64,000 nucleotides of DNA from contig CBDHCQ010000004.1 of NCBI GenBank assembly GCA_965261255.1, positions 682,001 through 746,000 of the forward strand, given 5' to 3'. The stretch's first letter is position 1. The number at the start of each line of letters is the position of its first letter. The DNA is from Bin80 sp965261255 (GTDB lineage: Bacteria; Bacteroidota; Rhodothermia; Rhodothermales; Bin80). Below the pieces are notes generated by a model. The model was not told the origin of the DNA, did no database searches, and was given only the letters and a program-made list of their open reading frames with translations. Position numbers and translations under genes: made by a program. Below, one piece after another: positions 8,778-17,286 of this stretch.

Positions 8778-10256
8778 TTAGAATGGGGACTCAATCTCCT
8801 GTAGTAGTTCTATCATTTTCTCGATGGATGATCTTAGTTGCTCCGGTGTGTAGGATGTATTGGAAGGGTTTTCTGGGTGATGAATTGAATGCCTAACGAA
8901 GGTCATCAAGGTAACCTCCTCGCAAAATGTTTCGTCCTCCCCTGACTTTTTTCTAGTCCATTCTTTTGATGGAGATGTTCCGTGTTGAGAAAAATAGTTT
9001 TCCATCCCCCTTATCGAACCCACCTTCGCTATTTCCTGCAAATAGCCGTAAAGTTCATTATGGAATTCGACAGTCGGTAAGTCATAGGCTGAATAATTTA
9101 TTTCGCCCCAAGACGGGCTCCACGGGAAAAGGTTTAGCGACTCTTCATCTTCAATTACCACACTATCGTTGCCCCCCCTCTTGGTAACCATTGGCTTGGT
9201 TTGATCGTGTCCCAAACAGTGTTTGAAAAAGTAAGGCGAATGAGTAGAGACGAAAACCTGTTTTTCTTCTGAGATATCCTTTAGGTAGTCAGCAAATTTC
9301 TCTTGAAGCAATGGGTGAAGATGGAGTTCAGGTTCGTCAATAAGGATTATAATTCTTTCTTTTGAGAGAGATGCCAAAGTCTCCAGAAACAAAAGGGAGA
9401 CGACCATCTCTATGCCTGAACCTTGACTTGCCACTGACAAGTCAAGGTTTCCTGAATCCTGTGCAAGAAAAGCACTATTAAATGGGGCACCACTGTCAAT
9501 AAAGGACAACTTGACTCCGTTGATATTGAATTTTTCTAGTTTTTCGTTCAATGTACGGAAGCTTTTTCTAAACGCGATGTCGTCAACTTTATCGATGATT
9601 TCTTTTTCAAACTTCTTTTTGCTCGAAAAAAAGCTGCTTTCTCCCCCTTCTTTTCTCAATCTTTTTGAGAATCGCCAATTAAAGTCTTCAAGCACTGAGG
9701 AAATAGAGGAATTGAACCCACGTTTTAATTGCTTCCCCCGATCTTTTGCAAAATAAAAGCTTCTTGGAAATTCTGGCGACTCAACTTGGGGGAAGGAGAG
9801 TAGCCTTTCGTTAAAATTGAAATATGTTCTGTTTTTTCGCTTTACTCGCCAGCCTTTGCCTGAGACTTGTTCCGTGGTTGGTATCGGTACAAGATGATGC
9901 TTAACTACAACTGGATCGGAAAAAGCTTTTCCGGGAGTTGCCTTTTCTCTTTTTTTGATCTCTAGGCGAACCTTGTTACACTCCACAGACTGCTTTGCAT
10001 AACCATCTGGCATTTCCGCTGTGAAATTAGAGCCAAACTCGAGTCCAATTATTATCGGTAGATCTTCTCCATTGTGGAAGTCCGTATGCTTTATTCTTCC
10101 TTTCGAGAAATATGGAGATAGAGCAAAGTTTATCGCTTCAAGCACAGAAGTTTTTCCCGTGGCGTTGTCACCGATGAATATTGAAAAATTCTCGGCACTG
10201 AACTCCAGCTCTTTTATGGCCCGAAAATTCTTTATGGAAACATTTTTGATAAGCAT
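8778..10256 (-). CDS. OLD/RecF-like AAA ATPase with C-terminal HEPN-like motif
   Basis: This 492-residue protein has a SMC/RecF-type ATPase split around an insert. Walker A is GDNATGKTS (residues 29-37), preceded by the typical IKNFRAI strand-helix. The signature region (SQGSGIEM) is followed by Walker B in LIDEPELHLHP and by the switch histidine strand VFVSTHSPYF. The last 45 residues carry TFVRHSIHHPEN, which satisfies the RxxxxH pattern of HEPN ribonucleases, although a full HEPN fold is not proven. The start is placed at MLIKNVSIKNF because this is where family homology begins; the frame is open to 10301. ATPases of this type act in phage defence, often with a nuclease partner. The adjacent gene (10413) is divergent, so a single-gene effector is possible. 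Confidence 0.8.
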   Translation of the reverse strand: MLIKNVSIKNFRAIKELEFSAENFSIFIGDNATGKTSVLEAINFALSPYFSKGRIKHTDFHNGEDLPIIIGLEFGSNFTAEMPDGYAKQSVECNKVRLEIKKREKATPGKAFSDPVVVKHHLVPIPTTEQVSGKGWRVKRKNRTYFNFNERLLSFPQVESPEFPRSFYFAKDRGKQLKRGFNSSISSVLEDFNWRFSKRLRKEGGESSFFSSKKKFEKEIIDKVDDIAFRKSFRTLNEKLEKFNINGVKLSFIDSGAPFNSAFLAQDSGNLDLSVASQGSGIEMVVSLLFLETLASLSKERIIILIDEPELHLHPLLQEKFADYLKDISEEKQVFVSTHSPYFFKHCLGHDQTKPMVTKRGGNDSVVIEDEESLNLFPWSPSWGEINYSAYDLPTVEFHNELYGYLQEIAKVGSIRGMENYFSQHGTSPSKEWTRKKSGEDETFCEEVTLMTFVRHSIHHPENPSNTSYTPEQLRSSIEKMIELLQEIESPF

Positions 10257-10412
10257 TGTTATTGCTTCTGTTATTGTCCTCGCCCTATTACGCATGCGCA
10301 AAGCAACCCGTGTAACGTCTCTATTGAGGTAAGTTGCAGTTAGTTTCGAACTTAAGTCTTAAAGCTTGATCCGAAGCAACAAACCGTAACAAACCATTGC
10401 CGGGTGGAAATT

Positions 10413-10790
10413 ATGAATACAAGAAAAATTGGAAATCCCAAGAATGGCGAACTCGTTGAGGCAGAAGCTGTGGAGGTAGCCAGAGAGGACAACGAAGCCG
10501 AATCAAGAGGCATCGAAGTTCACACGGTCCCTCTTGAAAATAAGATGCTAGTCAGACGCGAGCGTATATTTTTACCTGTAGCCAAGTCCGAGTGTGGGAA
10601 CTATTTTGTGGTTGAATCTGAGGATTTAGATATGTCTCTTGCGGAAGAATCCTTGGAGGAGTTGAAGGATGCATTTGATTTCGTACTGCAAATGATGTGG
10701 GAGGAATACGTAATGGGAGATCCTCAAAAAATGACACAAGGCGCGTTAGAGTTGCGAAAGCGACTTATTGAGACCTACAGGTGCGTCTAA
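10413..10790 (+). CDS. Probable antitoxin paired with a HicA-like toxin remnant
   Basis: This small acidic protein of 125 residues has an N-terminal region of low complexity and a C-terminal part, VESEDLDMSLAEESLEELKD, then WEEYVMGDPQKMT and LELRKRLIETY. The pattern of a short beta segment, an EDLD-type turn and two helices resembles HicB-like or related partner proteins encoded just before HicA-fold toxins. The start is the ATG at 10413, behind GGTGGA; a GTG nine bases upstream is possible. One base separates its stop from the ATG of the toxin remnant, so the two formed an operon. With the toxin broken, this gene may survive as an orphan. Family membership is inferred mainly from the toxin next door. 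Confidence 0.5.
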   Translation: MNTRKIGNPKNGELVEAEAVEVAREDNEAESRGIEVHTVPLENKMLVRRERIFLPVAKSECGNYFVVESEDLDMSLAEESLEELKDAFDFVLQMMWEEYVMGDPQKMTQGALELRKRLIETYRCV

Positions 10791-10791
10791 T

Positions 10792-11076
10792 ATGACTTCA
10801 AGGAAGAGCAGGGTGGTCTCTGCCCAATAGAGGATTGGTTTCGAAAAGGACGTGGATGGATGGAGCGCAGATTACCTTTACGTATTGAATTTTGAACTCA
10901 GATTGGTCTAGATAAAGACGTATTCAAGCCACGGCAGTAAGTCGAAAGATTTGGATGATCACGTGATTAGGCAAATGGCCCGACAAGTGAGGCTTCCAAA
11001 GAAGAACTTCGAGCAATTGGTTTCGTGTCCAATGAAACAACCTGAATATGAGAAGAGCATCGAGTGTGAGCTTTAA
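10792..11076 (+). pseudogene. HicA-like toxin gene with two in-frame TAG stops
   Basis: A single uninterrupted frame of 95 codons starts MTSRKSRVVSAQ and ends with a TAA at 11074-11076. It reads SSHGSKSKDLDDHVIRQMAR, then QVRLPKKNFEQLVSCPM and EYEK, matching the KTSHGSK...MAKQ...F.LVECPM pattern I associate with a HicA-like (YcfA-type) toxin family. TAG codons interrupt it at codon 13 (10828-10830) and codon 40 (10909-10911). There is no frameshift, so inactivation is by two point mutations. The serine-histidine-glycine motif that includes the catalytic histidine of HicA folds is intact. Confidence 0.7.
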
Positions 11077-11534
11077 AGGACAAATTTTGCCGTGGCACCT
11101 TCGTATATGATTCCCTCAAAATTGGCACCCACAGAATTAAATTTTAGTCGGTAGGGAATCGGTCCCGAGTGACTGGATCATTGGAGCTGTTTCCCCCATA
11201 TGTGATCAGCCTGATCGTTTGTGATCCCCGGCATAATGCACGCACCAATCACAGTGCCATGAGGGTGACTGCACGGATACTATCAAACTCCGGCGGTTGC
11301 TTTGATTGGGCGAACTGACGCCGGTTTATCACACCGACTGATCAACCTCGCCAACTTCTCTGAGAACATTTCCCGGCGAGTCTGCCCTCGGATCCGTTTG
11401 TCTATCTGTTTCGGTTCTGCAACGATAGAAGGAAATACCATCAACGCAGGCAATCTTTGTCAGAATCGTTTAGGGTCAACCGTTACCTGCAAGTATTCGG
11501 GATGTACACTGCATCGGAAATATGAAATGCATGG
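11077..11534. other. Intergenic upstream of the chaperone-usher operon
   Basis: No gene is supported here. The stretch should hold the promoter for the 13-gene operon that starts at 11535, but I see no confident -33/-7 pair of Bacteroidota type and no clear operator. Confidence 0.4.
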
Positions 11535-12041
11535 ATGCAGACCAAATACCTCTATTATGGTGCGGGCACACTGGCACTGGCGTTGATGCTTGTTTTCTGG
11601 ATGCGCTCAACGAAGCCCGTATCCGGCGAACTCTATCGACGAGCTGCACATGATTCGTCAATGGTCGCTCGGGTGGTCCTGAGTGACAGTGCCTCCAGTC
11701 CGCTTGCGCGGCGGTTAGTGACAGATCTGCTAATGCGTGAGTTGCTTGTCCGCATAGATCGGATTGACCGATGCAAAGCAATCATGGAATACTATGATGC
11801 TGTGAATCGGCGTCTCCAGGCAAGCACCGACCTGCTTGAACAAGCCTTTCTGGCAGCACGGCCTGTTCAACTCTATAGTGACGACGAGGCACGCTGTTTT
11901 GCGTATTCGCTCACGTATCGCATACCCCTACCTGAACCGATGACCTATCGACAGCAGGTAATCACCAAAGTGCCACTTCAGCTGACGATTATCCACCCAA
12001 TGAGAGACTTCAAATACTTCAAACGAGAGCGCCATGATTAG
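11535..12041 (+). CDS. Membrane-anchored protein of unknown function, first gene of the usher operon
   Basis: The 168-residue protein has one N-terminal hydrophobic helix (residues 6-23, YYGAGTLALALMLVFWM) and then a soluble, arginine-rich helical region probably facing the periplasm. I recognise no domain. Residues 85-110 (IDRCKAIMEYYDAVNRRLQA) are amphipathic. The C-terminal part contains the cysteine-bearing segment CFAYSLTYRIPLPEP. It overlaps the next gene by 8 bases, which ties it to the operon. Its position at the head suggests an accessory inner-membrane component of the assembly machine, but nothing in the sequence proves that. Confidence 0.7.
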   Translation: MQTKYLYYGAGTLALALMLVFWMRSTKPVSGELYRRAAHDSSMVARVVLSDSASSPLARRLVTDLLMRELLVRIDRIDRCKAIMEYYDAVNRRLQASTDLLEQAFLAARPVQLYSDDEARCFAYSLTYRIPLPEPMTYRQQVITKVPLQLTIIHPMRDFKYFKRERHD

Positions 12042-12702
12042 AATATTGGCAGGAACCCTCCTTGTACTATTGTGCATTCGGACCGCGAATGCGCAAGAGT
12101 TTGATCAACTCACACGGCCCTTGGCTGCGTTGTCGGACAGCACACAGATCAGAGCAATACTGGATGCACTCCTGATCCCAGCTACCGGAAGGGTTGATCG
12201 TGTGGATGTTATTGATGTGACAGCTAACGGGTTTGGTCCCGATGATCTGGTTCTTCTTTATCCCTCAATGGAAACCTATGAAGTGGGTGCTGATGTGCCA
12301 CGCCTCCTCCAGGAATCCATGAAATCATGGGAGATAGCTGCGGATTACCGACTTGACGCGACACGGGAAGAGAGCATGCGGGTTGCCTCCGATGCGCATA
12401 ATCGCCAGGATGCACGGGCTGCACTCACCGGCGATGTGCTTGGTGCCATTGCCCGCTACTATGAGGGGGACGAGTTTGATCTGCGCATGTCTCAGGATAC
12501 GGCGGGGGTTCGCCTGGAAATCTGGAATTACGATCCAGCGTCGTTACGTTATCGCTTGCCTCTGCAGCCTGTCGCCAGGGACACCCTCTGGCAGGCATTC
12601 CGGTTCGCCGCTCCCGCTGTCGTCATGGCATTCAAGGATGCTTCTGATTGCGTGCAGACCTATGCGGAGCAGGGCCGCATTCATACACGCCCATGCGAAT
12701 GA
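12034..12702 (+). CDS. Secreted protein of unknown function
   Basis: The protein has 222 residues with a clear signal peptide (MIRILAGTLLVLLC, cleaved after TANA). The mature part alternates helical stretches (QESMKSWEIAADYRL, ARAALTGDVLGAIARYYEG) with short strands, and ends with two cysteines (DCVQTY and RPCE) that could pair in the periplasm. No family is recognised. The start overlaps the previous gene by 8 bases, and the stop overlaps the downstream start in an ATGA arrangement. A periplasmic accessory or adaptor role in pilus assembly is an inference from context only. Confidence 0.7.
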   Translation: MIRILAGTLLVLLCIRTANAQEFDQLTRPLAALSDSTQIRAILDALLIPATGRVDRVDVIDVTANGFGPDDLVLLYPSMETYEVGADVPRLLQESMKSWEIAADYRLDATREESMRVASDAHNRQDARAALTGDVLGAIARYYEGDEFDLRMSQDTAGVRLEIWNYDPASLRYRLPLQPVARDTLWQAFRFAAPAVVMAFKDASDCVQTYAEQGRIHTRPCE

Positions 12703-13190
12703 GTATGGTTTTCATCGCGATACTGCTGACGCATGGCGTCCGTGCACAGGCTGTGGACACCAAAGTGTGGCTCGCAGTAAAGGCTCCGCAAGCCACCTGC
12801 GCGCTCGCTCTTCGCCAAGATGTCAACTTTGGGGCCGTAAAGGGAGGGGAGCAGTCCGTCAGTCTATCTCCAGGCATGCCCGGCAATCGCGGGCGGGCAC
12901 CCGGATGGTTTGTCGTAACCGGTCAATACGCCTCAGGCTACATGATCAGTATCGACTTTCCTAAGCATGTCACCGGTCCGGGAGCGCCACTGGCTTATGA
13001 GGGTCGGTGGGCACAGGCCGGTACAGCTACCGAACCCTTTGAATCCGTACAGGGGTCAATCTGGCGCACATCAATCGAGTCCAGCTTCGAACGGCACTTC
13101 CGTGTGGGAGGTCATATTCGGGGCCTATCGGCAAATACCAGACCAGGCCTGTATTCCGGGCAAATTTCTATCACCACGACTTGCAATTAA
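12699..13190 (+). CDS. DUF4402-like pilin candidate 1
   Basis: A signal peptide ends at GVRA-Q. The mature protein follows the DUF4402-like plan: an early cysteine (ATCAL), the strand VNFGAVKGGEQSVSLSPG, a central SGYMISIDF strand, and the C-terminal pair FRVGGHIRGLSANTRPGLYSG with a final TTCN. The two cysteines probably form a disulphide. Such proteins are beta-sandwich subunits of fimbria-like structures. I chose the ATG at 12699 because it forms an ATGA overlap with the preceding stop; ATG 12693 adds two residues. It is the first of four similar subunits in the operon. Confidence 0.75.
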   Translation: MSMVFIAILLTHGVRAQAVDTKVWLAVKAPQATCALALRQDVNFGAVKGGEQSVSLSPGMPGNRGRAPGWFVVTGQYASGYMISIDFPKHVTGPGAPLAYEGRWAQAGTATEPFESVQGSIWRTSIESSFERHFRVGGHIRGLSANTRPGLYSGQISITTTCN

Positions 13191-13198
13191 CAACACAC

Positions 13199-13738
13199 AT
13201 GAAATCTTCAATCACGCTTTTCTTGTTAGCCCTTTGGTGGGCGATTCCCATGCTTGGGCAGGTGACCGTGCCGGCCTCCATTACGCTTTCTGCACCGTCA
13301 CCATCCTGCAGTTTTTCGCGGGATGCATCGCTGAGTTTTGGAACAGTGGAAAAACCGGGTACGGGCAGCGGTTCCGTCGCGATCAATGCGCAGACCGGCG
13401 CAAGGAGCAGCACGCTGACGGTCACTGGCAGCAGCAGTGTAGGTCAGGCACGCCTGACAGGGTCGAATGTGGCTACTTATACCGTCTCGAGGACATTTCC
13501 CTCGACACTGACAAAGGGCAACGATGATTTGAGCTACAGTGGTACATGGGCACAATCTTCAAGCTCCAACAGTAGCTATTCTTCCATTAGCAGCTCGTCC
13601 TACAGTGGTACGGCGAGCGGGGCGGGCACATCCTTCACACGCTACTTCAGGTTTGGAGGTACGGTGAGTGGAATTGCCCTCAGCGATGCCGACGGTACCT
13701 ATACCGGGACCATCACTGCAAGTGCTTCCTGTAACTGA
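13199..13738 (+). CDS. DUF4402-like pilin candidate 2, serine-rich
   Basis: This 179-residue exported protein has a signal peptide (LFLLALWWAIPMLG-Q). The DUF4402 pattern is clear: ASLSFGTVEKPGTGSGSVAI, NAQTGARSS, then FRFGGTVSGIALSDADGTYT and a last SASCN. An early cysteine (SPSCSF) probably pairs with that C-terminal cysteine. A serine-rich stretch (SSSSNSSYSSISSSSYSG) is inserted before the final beta hairpins and is absent from the other three candidates, so it may be an exposed loop or a glycosylation target. The start is the ATG at 13199, eight bases after the previous stop; it is the best candidate for the major subunit on its regular pattern, though abundance is unknown. Confidence 0.78.
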   Translation: MKSSITLFLLALWWAIPMLGQVTVPASITLSAPSPSCSFSRDASLSFGTVEKPGTGSGSVAINAQTGARSSTLTVTGSSSVGQARLTGSNVATYTVSRTFPSTLTKGNDDLSYSGTWAQSSSSNSSYSSISSSSYSGTASGAGTSFTRYFRFGGTVSGIALSDADGTYTGTITASASCN

Positions 13739-14256
13739 TGATGCGGGCTATACAGTTCGTTGGTCTGATGTTCTTCTCGACCGTTGTGCAGGCACAAACC
13801 AGCGGTACGATGCAGGTTCATCTGGAAGTACTGCCACGGGTGCTAACGGTGAGCGTGAGCAGCAGTCAATTGGACTTTGCACAGCAGCGTGCGGACGCAG
13901 GTAAAATTGTGCTGGATCCAGCTACGGGACTGGTGAGCGGAAAGTCTTCCGGAAGACACGCCCTGGGAGAGGTTATCGTGCGTGGATCCGCAAAAAGCGG
14001 GTTCCTGGTCAGCGTAGAGCAGACGGTTCAACTCCGGCAGCAGGGCAGTGATGACAGGATCAATTTCACGCCGCTCTGGGCACAGCGTGAAGGCTGTCAT
14101 CAGAGCGCATTCGCGCTCACTCCTGCAAGGAGAGGTACAGGCGTGCTTGGGGCCGATGGATGTGCAGCACTCCGTTTTGGAGGGACCATTCAGCTCTGGG
14201 GTGTACCCCAGGGCCGTTATGCAGGACAGCTTGCTGTACGAATCGCACCTATGTAG
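13738..14256 (+). CDS. DUF4402-like pilin candidate 3
   Basis: The 172-residue protein has a signal peptide ending VVQA-Q and the family plan VSVSSSQLDFAQQRADAG, LDPATGLVSGKS, GFLVSVEQ, and FGGTIQLWGVPQGRYAGQLA. Two cysteines (EGCHQ and DGCAAL) lie close together in the C-terminal half rather than at the two ends, unlike candidates 1 and 2. Its start overlaps the preceding stop (TGATG). Because it lies next to the chaperone gene it may be a minor or adaptor subunit; that is a guess from order alone. Confidence 0.75.
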   Translation: MMRAIQFVGLMFFSTVVQAQTSGTMQVHLEVLPRVLTVSVSSSQLDFAQQRADAGKIVLDPATGLVSGKSSGRHALGEVIVRGSAKSGFLVSVEQTVQLRQQGSDDRINFTPLWAQREGCHQSAFALTPARRGTGVLGADGCAALRFGGTIQLWGVPQGRYAGQLAVRIAPM

Positions 14257-14259
14257 ATC

Positions 14260-15033
14260 ATGATCATGATACGCGGCTTGTTGGTTTTATCAATCATTGG
14301 CATTCCTGTGTGCCAGGCACACGGTCAGGCAGCACTCAGTGTGACCCCGGCTTATGCTGTGATCACAGATGAGGCTCCTTACGGGGCGTTCACACTTTAC
14401 AACGCGGGTACCGAGGGCGTGGAGATTACCATTAGTGCACGCTATGGTGCAATTGCTTCTACGGATTCAACGACCGCTGTTGTGCTGGATGAAGCGGGTC
14501 AACTGGGGGATCTGGCCAGGCATTTGACGTTCTTTCCAGACCGGTGCATCCTTCCGGCCGGTGGTGAGCAGGTCGTACGTTATCGCATTAATGCGGCCCC
14601 GGAAGGGGGGCATATTACACTGATGCATTTTGCGATGCAGGAGCGGGGGGCTATAGTGGACGGACAGGTGCCTGCCGTTGCAACCGGGCTCAGTATTGTA
14701 TACAATCTGGTTGCACCACTGGTGTACCTACAGGGCAGCGGGATCCCAACCCTTACGGCCCGTATGCTCGAAAGCACGCCGAACGCATTGTATCTATATC
14801 TGGAGAGCCATAGTCCATGGCCTTTCCTGGGGGGCATACGTGTTCTGCAGGATGGAGAGCAACTCGGCAGGGTAGAGGCCGCGGTATATACGACGCGTCT
14901 TGTGCGGGTTCCAATATCCCAGGATCCAGGCAAACGCCGGATACAGCTACAGTTTGACACCGCATATACGGGATTGCCACGCTCTATTCAGCGAATACTG
15001 AGGGTCCCTTCACCTATTGAGTTGACCTGGTGA
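14260..15033 (+). CDS. PapD-like periplasmic pilus chaperone
   Basis: Periplasmic chaperones of the usher pathway hold pilins in a folding-competent form by donating a beta strand. This 257-residue protein has a signal peptide (QAHG-Q) and an N-terminal immunoglobulin-like domain with the G-strand-like pattern LSVTPAYAVITDEAPYGAF and TLYNAGTEGVEITIS. The ILPAGGEQVVRYRI segment corresponds to the conserved PG..Q.(V/I)R region. A second domain follows (residues about 150-257, IVYNLVAPLVYLQG, then YLYLESHSPWPF). It lies three bases after the third pilin gene and three bases before the usher-like gene, the usual order of such clusters. Similarity is at the distant, archaic or alternative-family level. 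Confidence 0.82.
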   Translation: MIMIRGLLVLSIIGIPVCQAHGQAALSVTPAYAVITDEAPYGAFTLYNAGTEGVEITISARYGAIASTDSTTAVVLDEAGQLGDLARHLTFFPDRCILPAGGEQVVRYRINAAPEGGHITLMHFAMQERGAIVDGQVPAVATGLSIVYNLVAPLVYLQGSGIPTLTARMLESTPNALYLYLESHSPWPFLGGIRVLQDGEQLGRVEAAVYTTRLVRVPISQDPGKRRIQLQFDTAYTGLPRSIQRILRVPSPIELTW

Positions 15034-15036
15034 TCC

Positions 15037-17286
15037 ATGAGAAAATGGAGCCTGACGACTGTTCTGCTGGTGGTTGTGCTGCATGCGGCAACGGCCCAGG
15101 TACTCATGGAGGTTCCTCTCCTGTTGGAAGTACCGGGCAAAGAGCAAATGGTACGTGCCTGGTATGATGGGGAGATGTTTTTTGTAGATGGTAAGGAGTT
15201 GTTTTATGCGCTCGGGTTTACGGTGCAATTCCAGGGGGCCCGACTGGAAGCACTTGATGCCCATCGTCACCATGTATTCACCTGTGCCGGTCTGCCGCAG
15301 GATAACTCCTGCAGGATTGCATTGCGTGATCTGCTGAGCAGCTTTGGTGATGAATTGTATTTTGACCAGGACCGATTGGAACTGCGGGCTTCCTCGGTAG
15401 CGAGCACCTTCGATGTACGCGCACTGCGTGCGCGGAAAAATACCTGGGTTGAAGTACCGGGGCCTCATCTATTCGATCGAACACGAGCGCTGTGGGGTGG
15501 ACTTATGGCGAGTTGGCAGGTACGTCATGATGCATTTGGCCTTCGTCCATATATCCGCTTCACGGGCAGCGTTTTGCAGGGTACCGTGGGGATAGATATT
15601 GGGGATGATCATACCTGGGTTTACCGGTATGATCGGCCCAGGAGTAAATGGTTGACCCAGGTGGAGACAGGCCGCTATACTAATGGTATAATTGGTCTAT
15701 CCATTACCAACGTGCCCCTGGCACGTCAGCATTTACAGCGCGTGCGTGTCATTCAGGGCCGGACCGCGCCGCACGCACTCATCCAGGCGGTGATCAGCGG
15801 TGAGGTCGTCGACCAGGTACAGGCAGATGCCGAAGGGCGCTATGAACTGCAGGCGCCCGCCTGGTATGGGACCACTAAGCTTGAAGTGCGCACGCAGCTA
15901 TTGGGGGGCCTACGCGCGACATCCGAACTGCACTATCAATTGACACCCGCCTCGCTCGTACCCCACAAAAGGGTGTACTACAGTGCATATGCGAGGGAAG
16001 ATGCGTATGCGCTCAATCTCCAGTATGGAGTGCATGAAAGGCTAACGTTGCGAGGCGTATGGTCACACGTGCAGGGACGCACCGAAACCTCCTCTGGATT
16101 TACGTTCAGTCCGGTCACGTTCCTGGCGCTCAGTAGTCAACTTGATCTTCCATCCATGCGCTGGTTGACGACGCTGCGTATGTGGCGTTCAGGATTGCAC
16201 CTGAATGCCTACGTAGATGCACAGCACGGAGCATTCGCCAACACAAATATAGCCGCATCGGCTGGCAAAGGACCTTTCAGTCTGCTCCTGAGAGGTGGTC
16301 AGTTGGTGCTGGTGGGGCGCTACAGAAGCCTGATGCTGTACCCGGAAATCTGGCTACACCACCGCACAGGGTTACTGATGCAAGCCAATTGGGGGCTCAA
16401 TAGACTGCGTGGCCCCCTCGTTCAGGCCGTCACCTCTCACAGCTGGCGTTTTGCCGCAGGCTGGTCATTTGCGCGTCTGCGGATGATTGCGTACGCCGAA
16501 CGCGATCATACACAGAAAGTGTATGGCGCTGAAGGCCTACTCACACTTCGGCATAAATCACTGACCTTTAGTGCAGGATGGGACGCAAACCATCAGATCC
16601 CTGTTGCCAGTCTTAGCGTCCAGATTACTTCGCCATTCGCGAGGCTGTTTGCTCATGGCCAAAGTAATGCACATGGGTTCACGCATTCGCAGCAGGTGCA
16701 GGGAAGCATACACCTATGGCCCGGACTGGCACTAACGCCATCCGGATACCAGGAAAGTGCAGCCGAACTCCGAATATTTGAAGACCTCAACGGCAACGGC
16801 AAACAGGATGCTAACGAACAGATACTGCCGCATATCGACGCCCAGCTCTACCAAAGCGGATGGACACGCCTCAAAACAGGCACCCTCTATTCTACGCACC
16901 TGGAGCCGTACCAGCGCTATCAGGTGCGCATTCTGGAAGCCTCTGTTCGTGATCCATTACAGCATCCTGCTACGGGGTGGACGTTCAGTTTTACGGCGGA
17001 TCCGGGACGGAGGAAAGTAATCCAGGTGCCCATGCAGCAACTGGTGAGCGTTGTGGGGCAGGTTACTGCGCTGGATCGTGCGCCGCTCCGGCTCAGGGTT
17101 CTGCTTAACAGTGAGGAGCGTGCGGAGGTGTATCGTGATGGAGGCTTTGCATTACAGGCACGTCCAGGTCGCTACACACTTACCATTATGGATGTACTGG
17201 ATCAGGAGGTACTGGCAGAAAAATCCATTGAGGTCGGCACTGCCCCCATGCGCGTAACGATAGACCTGGAAAAGGACCGGATATGA
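15037..17286 (+). CDS. Reduced outer-membrane usher-like protein
   Basis: Ushers are 24-stranded barrels that receive chaperone-pilin complexes. This 749-residue protein is somewhat shorter than the usual 800-900. It has a signal peptide (LHAATA-Q), an N-terminal domain (residues 25-130), a middle segment VRVIQGRTAPHALIQAVISG that corresponds to the strand-plug boundary seen in ushers, a long run of alternating aromatic strands (residues 320-580), and a calcium-loop-like FEDLNGNGKQDANEQILP followed by beta-sandwich domains (residues 600-749) as at usher C-termini. Identification rests on architecture and position between chaperone and tip-like pilin. It overlaps the next gene by an ATGA. Confidence 0.75.
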   Translation: MRKWSLTTVLLVVVLHAATAQVLMEVPLLLEVPGKEQMVRAWYDGEMFFVDGKELFYALGFTVQFQGARLEALDAHRHHVFTCAGLPQDNSCRIALRDLLSSFGDELYFDQDRLELRASSVASTFDVRALRARKNTWVEVPGPHLFDRTRALWGGLMASWQVRHDAFGLRPYIRFTGSVLQGTVGIDIGDDHTWVYRYDRPRSKWLTQVETGRYTNGIIGLSITNVPLARQHLQRVRVIQGRTAPHALIQAVISGEVVDQVQADAEGRYELQAPAWYGTTKLEVRTQLLGGLRATSELHYQLTPASLVPHKRVYYSAYAREDAYALNLQYGVHERLTLRGVWSHVQGRTETSSGFTFSPVTFLALSSQLDLPSMRWLTTLRMWRSGLHLNAYVDAQHGAFANTNIAASAGKGPFSLLLRGGQLVLVGRYRSLMLYPEIWLHHRTGLLMQANWGLNRLRGPLVQAVTSHSWRFAAGWSFARLRMIAYAERDHTQKVYGAEGLLTLRHKSLTFSAGWDANHQIPVASLSVQITSPFARLFAHGQSNAHGFTHSQQVQGSIHLWPGLALTPSGYQESAAELRIFEDLNGNGKQDANEQILPHIDAQLYQSGWTRLKTGTLYSTHLEPYQRYQVRILEASVRDPLQHPATGWTFSFTADPGRRKVIQVPMQQLVSVVGQVTALDRAPLRLRVLLNSEERAEVYRDGGFALQARPGRYTLTIMDVLDQEVLAEKSIEVGTAPMRVTIDLEKDRI

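Noticed and set aside
12353..12964. A 203-codon plus-strand frame inside the usher operon
   Set aside because: It crosses two better-supported genes with signal peptides and ATGA coupling, and has no domain signal.
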